From positions 1 to 5,885 of the forward strand of contig JAHDHT010000235.1 in NCBI GenBank assembly GCA_020631175.1: DNA of 5,885 nucleotides, given 5' to 3'. The first letter of the stretch is position 1. Each line of letters starts with the position of its first letter. Position numbers and translations under genes: made by a program. This document shows positions 1 to 5,885 of this stretch, piece after piece. The notes under the pieces are model-generated. The model saw only the letters and a program-made list of their open reading frames with translations, searched no databases and was not told the DNA's origin. This DNA is from Chitinophagales bacterium. Its GTDB lineage: Bacteria > Bacteroidota > Bacteroidia > Chitinophagales > JAHDHT01.

Positions 1-702
1 GCATTAATCTTTTTTCTCTTAAGGGCTTTTTTATTTTTCGAGAAAAAACAAATCTGGTATTCTGCCGGTTCGATGGGACTTGCATTTGCAGCTAAACTAA
101 TTCCATTAATCTTTTTACCATATTTAATTCGAAGAATTGGATGGATGAAATCCTTTTTATATGGACTTGTAGTAATTGTTGTATTTCTTGTTATGATGCT
201 TCCCTTTTTTGATTTAGAAATGCTTCGAAATATGGGTCAAAGTGTTGAGCTCTATTATCAAAAATTTGAATTTAATGCTTCGATTTATTTTATCGGCAGA
301 TGGATAGGCTATCAATATAGCGGCTGGAATATGATCGCTATTGTAGGTAAATTAATGGCAATTTTCACATTTATCGGAATCGTTTTTTTAGCCTTCAAAG
401 AAAATCGAAAAAATACTTTATCATGGATCAATATGTCTCTGTGGGCAATGTTTATATATCTCCTTTTCGCCAACATCGTCCATCCCTGGTACCTCACAAC
501 ATTAGTTGCATTAAGTGTTTTCTCTAAAAATAAATTCGCCATCGTCTGGTCTTATTTGGTTATGCTAAGTTATCACGTTTATGCAAGTTCTGACTACATC
601 GAATTAGAGTGGATTGTTGCAGTTGAGTATGCTTGTCTATTTGGCTATATGATTTGGTCATCTTTAAAAAATCGGGAAAGTAAATTGGAAACGATTGCCT
701 AA
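1..702 (+). CDS. Membrane glycosyltransferase, GT-C/GT87-like, C-terminal part (5' end outside window)
   Basis: The reading frame is open from the first base, so the true start lies upstream and 233 residues of the C-terminal part are visible. The fragment is very hydrophobic, with about seven or eight membrane spans, for example around visible residues 25-43, 54-70, 111-131, 142-160 and 178-194. Motifs I associate with Bacteroidota proteins annotated as GT87/DUF2029-type mannosyltransferases are a YQKFEFNASIYF segment (visible residues about 86-97) and NIVHPWY (158-164), followed by a WSYLVMLSY helix. Such enzymes use polyprenyl-phosphate-linked sugars to glycosylate lipids or polysaccharides at the inner membrane. 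The N-terminal part carrying the expected catalytic acid is not in the window, so activity and substrate cannot be judged. The Met codon at 73 lies inside a continuous hydrophobic frame and is probably internal. The family is inferred from topology and these motifs only. Confidence 0.72.
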   Translation, partial: ALIFFLLRAFLFFEKKQIWYSAGSMGLAFAAKLIPLIFLPYLIRRIGWMKSFLYGLVVIVVFLVMMLPFFDLEMLRNMGQSVELYYQKFEFNASIYFIGRWIGYQYSGWNMIAIVGKLMAIFTFIGIVFLAFKENRKNTLSWINMSLWAMFIYLLFANIVHPWYLTTLVALSVFSKNKFAIVWSYLVMLSYHVYASSDYIELEWIVAVEYACLFGYMIWSSLKNRESKLETIA

Positions 703-708
703 ATATTT

Positions 709-782
709 TCCACCCTCGGACCACTACGTTGGGTCCGGTCCCGCTGGCGGGACCGCTTGAGCATAGCGAATGCAAGGGTGGA
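709..782. repeat. GC-rich multi-hairpin intergenic element
   Basis: This block is visibly GC-rich against AT-rich flanks and is almost wholly self-complementary. An outer stem pairs TCCACCCT (709-716) with AGGGTGGA (775-782). Inside it, CGGACC (717-722) pairs with GGTCCG (732-737). Next, GGTCCCG (737-743) pairs with CGGGACC (748-754) around a four-base loop. Last, GCAT (761-764) pairs with ATGC (770-773) around AGCGA. The fold is a closed multi-branched structure. It sits between convergent genes, seven bases after the glycosyltransferase stop and 55 bases from the stop of the opposing gene. No T-tract follows on either strand, so it is not a textbook intrinsic terminator. It could be a dispersed intergenic palindromic repeat, a bidirectional transcript-end structure or a small structured RNA. 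Copy number cannot be seen here. Confidence 0.6.
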
Positions 783-836
783 TTCTGGACTTAAACTTTA
801 AATCCAAACGAACTTGATTCTTGACACTTAAATCCC

Positions 837-1772
837 CTAATTCCCCGGCAAATTAACCGGAATATCCCCCTTATCTTCAAATAACGGTGTAGGTATAGGC
901 GGCTCATCCATGGTCTGATGAAACACTTTCGGAATATAAGTCCAGATCGTATCTTCAAACTTTAAAGCTTCATAGGTGCCGTCAGGAATATAAGTCGCAT
1001 ACATACCAAAACTCTCTCCATCCTGAGGAACAAGATGATCATAAACAATCATCTCCAATTCATCATCATAGTTAATATGCGCACTTGCTTTATTATTATA
1101 TTCTAATACCAGACGATTTGTCGTCATCGGAATAGAATCCCGTTCAAAATTGAAAATTGGAGCGCCTAAAATGGCAGAGTCATTTCTGAATTGTAAAACA
1201 TCCACATACTTTTTTGTGCTGAAAATGTTATTTCCATCCCAGCCATATAGCGTATAACAATCCCCAAAAGCACAGTCTTCTTTAGTAATATTATAGTACA
1301 CACATCCATACCAACTGCGTGGTATAATTTCTTTACTTTCAATTTCAGCAATCGGCTTAGCTTCATCGAAAAACGGATACATCTTCAAAGAATCGGAATT
1401 CATTTGAATCGTTCCGAAATATCGATATGAACTATTATCCAGTTTAACCAGCCAGGTCAGTATCCGAAAGGTACTATCAGGAGCATATACATTCGAAATG
1501 AAATCCAGATTGTCATATGGATAGTAAAAAGAACCGGGTTCCTTTAAAGACTGCACCATTGCAGGAATAAACTCATAACAGGCTTTCAGACGATCCCTGA
1601 AAATCAGCTGATTTTTAAGATGCACGGCTAACTTAGCCAGTGAATCTTCATGTTCCTGCATAGTTTCGAAAAATATACCCTGTTGAGTAAGGCTGACATC
1701 TGTTGTATCCTGAGCTTTCAAACTGTTGAAAGCCAGTAAAAACAAGCCTATGATCATCCATCCTTTATTCAT
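837..1772 (-). CDS. Secreted/periplasmic protein of unknown function (311 aa)
   Basis: I do not recognise a named family. The N-terminus has a clear Sec signal peptide: MNKGW, then a hydrophobic core (residues 6-15), then SLKAQ, with likely cleavage near residue 20 or 21. There is no lipobox cysteine, so the protein should be periplasmic or secreted rather than a lipoprotein. Residues 32-75 look helical and charged. The rest is rich in aromatic and beta-type segments, with a YTLYGWDGNN stretch at 173-182 and a GMYATYIPDGTYEALKF stretch at 256-272. Cysteines at 157, 167 and 172 lie close together and could form a disulfide; another is at 65. The tail (289-311) is proline-rich and acidic. The start at 1772 is chosen because the signal peptide begins there. 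The gene converges on the glycosyltransferase and diverges from the PgpH-like gene. Codon use and length look like a genuine, intact gene. Confidence 0.85.
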   Translation of the reverse strand: MNKGWMIIGLFLLAFNSLKAQDTTDVSLTQQGIFFETMQEHEDSLAKLAVHLKNQLIFRDRLKACYEFIPAMVQSLKEPGSFYYPYDNLDFISNVYAPDSTFRILTWLVKLDNSSYRYFGTIQMNSDSLKMYPFFDEAKPIAEIESKEIIPRSWYGCVYYNITKEDCAFGDCYTLYGWDGNNIFSTKKYVDVLQFRNDSAILGAPIFNFERDSIPMTTNRLVLEYNNKASAHINYDDELEMIVYDHLVPQDGESFGMYATYIPDGTYEALKFEDTIWTYIPKVFHQTMDEPPIPTPLFEDKGDIPVNLPGN

Positions 1773-1800
1773 GCTGCTTAAAACGTTAAAGATAAAATCA

Positions 1801-1818
1801 TTAGTATAAATTTACTAA
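1801..1818. promoter_or_regulatory. AT-rich dyad TTAGTA-6-TACTAA
   Basis: A six-base inverted repeat (1801-1806 and 1813-1818) is separated by six AT bases, 28 bases upstream of the start of the minus-strand secreted-protein gene. It is compatible with a dimeric regulator site near that gene's promoter. The short arms in AT-rich DNA make chance a real alternative. Confidence 0.3.
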
Positions 1819-1820
1819 GC

Positions 1821-1834
1821 GTCTTTATAAAGAC
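1821..1834. promoter_or_regulatory. Perfect 14-bp palindrome GTCTTTATAAAGAC
   Basis: This 14-base sequence is identical to its reverse complement. It lies between two divergent genes, 48 bases from the minus-strand start and 78 bases from the plus-strand start. Its right half also serves as the outer left arm of the longer dyad at 1829-1872. It could be an operator for a symmetric DNA-binding dimer. No regulator gene is present in the window to pair it with. Confidence 0.4.
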
Positions 1835-1872
1835 CTGATCTTAAAGCGATCGTTTAAGCAATCAGGCTCTTT
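1829..1872. promoter_or_regulatory. Long imperfect dyad / hairpin in the divergent intergenic region
   Basis: Reading the plus strand, AAAGA (1829-1833), CCTGAT (1834-1839) and CTTAAA (1840-1845) pair with TTTAAG (1853-1858), ATCAGG (1861-1866) and TCTTT (1868-1872). This gives 17 base pairs with a seven-base loop GCGATCG, a two-base CA bulge and a single C bulge. The right arm runs into a T-rich stretch (TCTTTTCATT). It resembles a weak terminator or attenuator stem, yet it lies upstream of the PgpH-like gene and between divergent genes, where a terminator is not expected. A leader hairpin or an extended operator are the main alternatives. Confidence 0.45.
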
Positions 1873-1890
1873 TCATTATCAAAAATAACT

Positions 1891-1898
1891 TAGTTTTG
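1891..1898 (+). promoter_or_regulatory. Candidate Bacteroidota -7 promoter element (TAGTTTTG)
   Basis: TAGTTTTG matches the TAnnTTTG -7 consensus known for the primary sigma factor of Bacteroidota. It ends 14 bases before the ATG of the PgpH-like gene, so the transcript leader would be only several bases long. I see no good TTG at the expected -33 spacing; that region falls on the right arm of the hairpin at 1829-1872. This promoter would serve the PgpH-like gene and probably dnaG. Confidence 0.4.
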
Positions 1899-1912
1899 GA
1901 CTTCGAAACTTT

Positions 1913-3958
1913 ATGAATAGAATTCTCACATTTCTGGTTAACCGACTACAGGATCTGATTAAGCTGGTTTTATTTGGGGCAACGATTGCATTTGTCAGCT
2001 TTCTCTTCCCAAGATCGGCTCAATTCAAATATCAGTTTGAACTGAATAAACCGTGGATATACGAGGATTTACTTTCACCAATCGATTTCCCAATCTACAA
2101 GACAGAGAAGCAACTCGAAGACGAGCGGGATAAGGTGTTGGATCAACTTCATCCGTTTTATAAAGAAGATACATCCATTTACAAAACTATCCGTCCGCAG
2201 GCAAGACGTGCATTAGGTCCCTTGATCAGAGACACGCTCATGACGCTTTCTGAAAGAGATGAGATTTTGCAAAACCTCGGAGTGGTTTATGTTACCGGAA
2301 TTCTGCAGCTCGATGCCGCTCATGTCGACTATGAATTGAATCGCATCTTAAATCTGAAAGAAGAAGATGCCACTTTCAGACGGCGCATCAGTGAGTTTTA
2401 TACATTGAAAACCGCCTTCGATGAAATTTGTCCACCTAACCTCGAAAATAGAAAAGAAATTATTTCTGCAATCGAAAATCTCGTTCGGCCGAATATAGTT
2501 TACGATGCTTTAACAACTCAAAAACAAAGAGATGCAGAACTCGATCAGATTCAGGAAACGGAAGGAGGTATTCTTGAAGGACAACAAATAATTGCCAAAG
2601 GAGCAATTGTCGATCAGAATAAATTTCAAATGCTCGAATCACTTAAGCGATCATTTGGCGATCAACTCGGTAAAAATTATAATGCCTGGTATGTATATGC
2701 CGGTTATGTAGCCATAACCGCTTTACTCTTTTTGATTTTATGGATATTCCTGGCACGTTTTGAACCGGATATATTAAATAATACCCGGAAATTAAGTTTT
2801 ATCTTAATTATAATCGCAGTTATTCTTTACCTGACCTATTATGCTGCCAAAACGAATTTGCCTTCCATTTATTTAGTACCCTATTGTATTGTTCCGATTA
2901 TTCTAAGAACCTTCTTTGGTAACAGAGTCGCATTGTATACGCAGATTCTGATTTTATTTTTGGTTGGATTTATTACCCCCTATGGTAAGGAATATATTTT
3001 TATTCATATGGCAGCCAGTTTAATTTCCATCCTGGCAAATGTTAATGCATATTATTGGTCGAGATTCTTTTTGGCAACTTTTTATATTTTCCTTGTTTAT
3101 GCGGTTGGATATTTAGGCATTAGTTTAATTCAGGAAGGAAATTTTGAATCAATTAATTATAGAAACCTTGGCTGGCTCGGGGTGAATGTGTTTCTGACTT
3201 TATTAGCATATCCTTTAATTCCAATCTTTGAAAAACTGTTTGGATTTATTTCAGATATTTCTCTGGTTGAATTAGGAGATGTAAATAAACCGGTTTTGAA
3301 GGAATTACAATTAGAAGCACCGGGTACTTTCCAGCATTCTTTACAGGTCGGAAATTTAGCTGAAGCAGCTGCCAATGAAATTGGTGCAAACGGATTATTA
3401 GTAAAAACGGCCGCTTTATATCATGATATCGGAAAATTAAAAGACCCGATCTTTTTTATTGAAAATCAAAATGCTGATTTTAATCCGCATGATGACTTAG
3501 AGCCTGAAGAAAGTGCTGAGATAATCATCAACCACGTAATTGATGGAATCGAGATGGCGAAGAAAGAAGGCTTACCGGATGAATTAATTGATTTTATACG
3601 CACACATCACGGCACTTCTAAAGTGGAATATTTTTATAAAAAATTTGCTGAAAAAACCTCCGAAGAAATTGCCTTTAAAAAAGCAGAAGATTTTACCTAT
3701 CCGGGTCCTTTACCTTATTCGAAAGAAACAGCCATTTTAATGATAGCCGATACGGTTGAAGCAGCTTCAAGAAGTTTGAGAAATCCTACCAGTGAAGATA
3801 TTAACGATCTGGTAGATAGACTGGTGAAAGATAAAATGGATAAAGGACAGTTTTTAAATTGTGATTTAACCTTTAAAGAAATTAATCTCGTTAAGAGAGT
3901 ATTTAAAAAGATGCTGAAAAGCATTCATCATATTCGCGTATCTTATACTGACCGTTAG
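1913..3958 (+). CDS. pgpH: 7TM-HD family phosphodiesterase, predicted cyclic di-AMP hydrolase (PgpH-like)
   Basis: A complete 681-residue membrane protein with the full 7TMR-HD layout: an N-terminal membrane anchor (about 14-33), an extracytoplasmic 7TMR-HDED ectodomain (about 35-255), seven membrane spans (about 259-440) and a cytoplasmic HD phosphohydrolase domain (about 465-640). The HD metal ligands are all present: H475, H504-D505 (in YHDIGK), H541, H565-H566 (in THHG) and D613. Their spacing closely follows that of Listeria PgpH, which hydrolyses c-di-AMP to pApA, so the enzyme is expected to be active. The ectodomain contains the usual IIAKGAIVD motif (226-234). The ATG at 1913 is the first in frame after a TAA at 1886-1888 and directly precedes the membrane anchor. 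dnaG starts 11 bases downstream, suggesting an operon. The first third of the gene uses noticeably different leucine codons from the rest. The family call is firm; the c-di-AMP substrate is inferred from homology. Confidence 0.93.
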   Translation: MNRILTFLVNRLQDLIKLVLFGATIAFVSFLFPRSAQFKYQFELNKPWIYEDLLSPIDFPIYKTEKQLEDERDKVLDQLHPFYKEDTSIYKTIRPQARRALGPLIRDTLMTLSERDEILQNLGVVYVTGILQLDAAHVDYELNRILNLKEEDATFRRRISEFYTLKTAFDEICPPNLENRKEIISAIENLVRPNIVYDALTTQKQRDAELDQIQETEGGILEGQQIIAKGAIVDQNKFQMLESLKRSFGDQLGKNYNAWYVYAGYVAITALLFLILWIFLARFEPDILNNTRKLSFILIIIAVILYLTYYAAKTNLPSIYLVPYCIVPIILRTFFGNRVALYTQILILFLVGFITPYGKEYIFIHMAASLISILANVNAYYWSRFFLATFYIFLVYAVGYLGISLIQEGNFESINYRNLGWLGVNVFLTLLAYPLIPIFEKLFGFISDISLVELGDVNKPVLKELQLEAPGTFQHSLQVGNLAEAAANEIGANGLLVKTAALYHDIGKLKDPIFFIENQNADFNPHDDLEPEESAEIIINHVIDGIEMAKKEGLPDELIDFIRTHHGTSKVEYFYKKFAEKTSEEIAFKKAEDFTYPGPLPYSKETAILMIADTVEAASRSLRNPTSEDINDLVDRLVKDKMDKGQFLNCDLTFKEINLVKRVFKKMLKSIHHIRVSYTDR

Positions 3959-3969
3959 TTTAATGATTT

Positions 3970-5885
3970 ATGATTTCGAAAAGAACCATAGACCAAATAT
4001 TTGAAACGGCAGAAATTGAAGATGTCGTTAGCGAATTTGTTCTCCTGAAAAAAAGAGGAGCAAACAGAATTGGTTTATGTCCGTTCCACAATGAAAAAAC
4101 GCCTTCTTTTACCGTTTCTCCTGCAAAAGGATTATACAAATGTTTTGGATGTGGCAAAGCCGGTAATTCTGTTGGCTTTATCATGGAGCATGAAAAGTTT
4201 AGTTATCCTGAAGCCTTGCGTTTCTTAGCTCAGAAGTACAATATTCAAATTGAAGAAACAAAAACAGACTATGATAAAGAACAGCAAAATGAAATTGATA
4301 GTTTATATATCGTCAATGAATTTGCGAAGCAGTTTTTTATAAATCAATTATGGGAAACGGAAGAAGGACGAAATATTGGTTTGTCTTATTTCAAAGAGCG
4401 CGGATATAATGAAGCAACAATTAAAAAGTTTGAACTTGGTTTTACAACTAAAAACTGGGATGGCTTAATTAAAGCTGCAGAAGAAAAAGGTTATAAAAGA
4501 GAATACCTTGAACGCTTAGGTTTAATTAAAGTACGGACGGATAAGTCTTTTGATTTTTTCAGAGACAGGGTGATGTTTACGATTTCGAATGTAAGTGGAA
4601 AGCCATTGGCATTTGCCGGTCGTACATTACTCTCCGATAAAAAAATACCGAAGTATATAAATTCTCCTGAAACGGAGATATATAATAAAAGTAAAGTTTT
4701 ATACGGCATCTTTTATGCGAAGAACGAAATTCGCAGACAGAATAATTGTTTTCTGGTGGAAGGATATACAGACGTGATTTCACTGCACCAAGCAGGAGTT
4801 GAAAACGTTGTGGCAAGTTCCGGTACAGCCTTAACAGAAGATCAGGTTCGCTTAATTAAACGATATACAAAAAACATTACTGTTTTATATGATGGAGATG
4901 CTGCCGGAATAAAGGCTGCAACACGTGGAGTTGAAATTATTCTTCAACAGGATATGAATGTTCAGGTAGTTTTACTTCCTGAAAATGAAGACCCTGATTC
5001 TTTTATAAAGTCAGTTGGTCAATCCGGTTTTGAAGATTATGTGCAAGACAGAGCAAGAGACTTTATTCTTTTTCAAATGGATTTGCTGGAAGAAGATGCT
5101 TCTGATGATCCATTGAAAAAAGCAGATATGGTCAAGGCTATTGTGAAGACCTTGAGTAATATTCAGGATCCGATTAAGCGTTCATTATATATTCAGACTG
5201 CCAGCGAACGCTTAGCTTTAAGTGAACGAATTATAATTCAGGAAACAAATAAAATAAAGCGGCAGCAATATAAACGCAAATCTGAAATCCGGCAGGATGA
5301 AGTTGAATTAATCGAACAACAGGCAGGTGTTGAATATGTTGATGCTGCAAAGCAAACAGAGAATTTATATAGTGACCGTAGTGAATTGCTAGAGAAAGAA
5401 ATTGTAACGCTTTTAATTGAGTTTGGAGATAAGAATTATGAATTGAATCAAAAGTTGGGAGATTTTATTTTAAATGCCTCAAAAGAGTTTAGAATAAAAC
5501 AGACTATATACGCAAAGATGGTTGAAGAATATCGCGAAGCGAGAAATAGGGGAGAAGAAGTTGATAGCGATTATTTTATTCAGCATAGTAATATTGAATT
5601 AGCAAAAGCTGCGGCTGATTTATTAAGCAGACCTTATGCGCTAAGTGATAACTGGCAAAACATCTATGGCATTTTTGTCACACTACCCGCAGAAAATTTC
5701 AAATCTGAAGTAGAGAATTTATTAGATAGCTATTTATTCAAGCAGTATCAACAATTACTTAAAGAAAATCAGGATAGAATTAAAGAATTTCAATTAAAAG
5801 GGCTGGAAAAAGACGAAGATTTCGAGCAAGTTCAAATTTATCAGGCAGTCGATAAACAACTCAAAGAAAAAATGCAGGAAATCGC
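3970..5885 (+). CDS. dnaG: DNA primase DnaG (3' end outside window)
   Basis: DnaG makes the RNA primers for lagging-strand and origin synthesis, working with the replicative helicase DnaB. The frame is open for 638 codons to the window edge with no internal stop, so only the last part of the C-terminus is likely missing. The CHC2 zinc finger has C37, H40, C58 and C61 (CPFH and CFGC). The RNA-polymerase-type core shows AFAGR (214-218) and PKYINSPET (227-235). The Toprim domain has the catalytic glutamate E264 in VEGYTD, the DGD pair D308/D310 in YDGDAAG and the DPDSF motif (341-345). The remainder, from about 440, is a charged helical helicase-interaction region. The start at 3970 is well fixed: an in-frame TGA lies at 3964-3966, and the ATG at 3963 is out of frame. 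There is no clear Shine-Dalgarno site, and the 11-base gap to the PgpH-like gene suggests co-transcription. Confidence 0.97.
   Translation, partial: MISKRTIDQIFETAEIEDVVSEFVLLKKRGANRIGLCPFHNEKTPSFTVSPAKGLYKCFGCGKAGNSVGFIMEHEKFSYPEALRFLAQKYNIQIEETKTDYDKEQQNEIDSLYIVNEFAKQFFINQLWETEEGRNIGLSYFKERGYNEATIKKFELGFTTKNWDGLIKAAEEKGYKREYLERLGLIKVRTDKSFDFFRDRVMFTISNVSGKPLAFAGRTLLSDKKIPKYINSPETEIYNKSKVLYGIFYAKNEIRRQNNCFLVEGYTDVISLHQAGVENVVASSGTALTEDQVRLIKRYTKNITVLYDGDAAGIKAATRGVEIILQQDMNVQVVLLPENEDPDSFIKSVGQSGFEDYVQDRARDFILFQMDLLEEDASDDPLKKADMVKAIVKTLSNIQDPIKRSLYIQTASERLALSERIIIQETNKIKRQQYKRKSEIRQDEVELIEQQAGVEYVDAAKQTENLYSDRSELLEKEIVTLLIEFGDKNYELNQKLGDFILNASKEFRIKQTIYAKMVEEYREARNRGEEVDSDYFIQHSNIELAKAAADLLSRPYALSDNWQNIYGIFVTLPAENFKSEVENLLDSYLFKQYQQLLKENQDRIKEFQLKGLEKDEDFEQVQIYQAVDKQLKEKMQEI

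Noticed and set aside
560..775. Minus-strand open frame of 71 codons crossing the glycosyltransferase end and the structured element
   Set aside because: It overlaps a convincing membrane-protein frame on the other strand, has low-complexity unconvincing protein content and runs through the hairpin block. It is a shadow frame.
709..782. Possible tRNA, given the cloverleaf-like fold and length of about 74 bases
   Set aside because: The arms do not match tRNA geometry: there is no T-loop TTCRA sequence, no 7-base anticodon loop on a 5-bp stem, and the GC hairpin has only a four-base loop.
783..836. Partial repetition of CTTAAATCC / CTTTAAATCC and a weak GGATT/AATCC pairing
   Set aside because: The copies are short and imperfect in AT-rich DNA, with no further structure to support a functional element.
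2647..2664. Direct repeat GCGATCA-4-GCGATCA, resembling the GCGATCG loop of the intergenic dyad
   Set aside because: It lies inside the coding sequence of the PgpH ectodomain where the encoded residues explain it; it is short and probably chance.
3963..3965. ATG five bases after the pgpH stop as the dnaG start
   Set aside because: It is in a different frame from the zinc-finger and Toprim motifs. The ATG at 3970 is in frame and follows an in-frame stop.

Overview
The window looks like a chromosomal segment from a member of the Bacteroidota. The evidence is AT-rich DNA, proteins typical of that phylum, starts without clear Shine-Dalgarno sequences, and a TAnnTTTG-type -7 box ahead of one gene. 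It holds four protein genes. The two at the edges are cut by the window. I see no tRNA, rRNA, CRISPR array, transposase or phage gene.

Layout. Positions 1-702 (+) carry the C-terminal part of a multi-spanning membrane glycosyltransferase of the GT-C/GT87-like type. Positions 703-836 separate it from a convergent gene and contain a compact, GC-rich, self-complementary block (709-782) that stands out from the AT-rich flanks. Positions 837-1772 (-) encode a secreted or periplasmic protein of unknown function. Positions 1773-1912 form a 140-bp divergent control region with three closely packed dyads and a Bacteroidota-style -7 element. Positions 1913-3958 (+) encode a complete 7TM-HD phosphodiesterase (PgpH family, predicted to degrade cyclic di-AMP) with all expected metal ligands. 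Eleven bases later, dnaG (DNA primase) begins at 3970 and runs off the right edge, still open.

How the genes fit together. The PgpH-like gene and dnaG are co-directional and nearly abutting, so they are probably co-transcribed. This would link turnover of a second messenger at the membrane to replication priming. The secreted protein shares its upstream region with this pair. The glycosyltransferase ends in a separate transcription unit. Nothing here is clearly a new system. The most notable signals are the structured element at 709-782, the overlapping dyads at 1801-1872, and a codon-usage change inside the PgpH-like gene near its ectodomain/membrane boundary.
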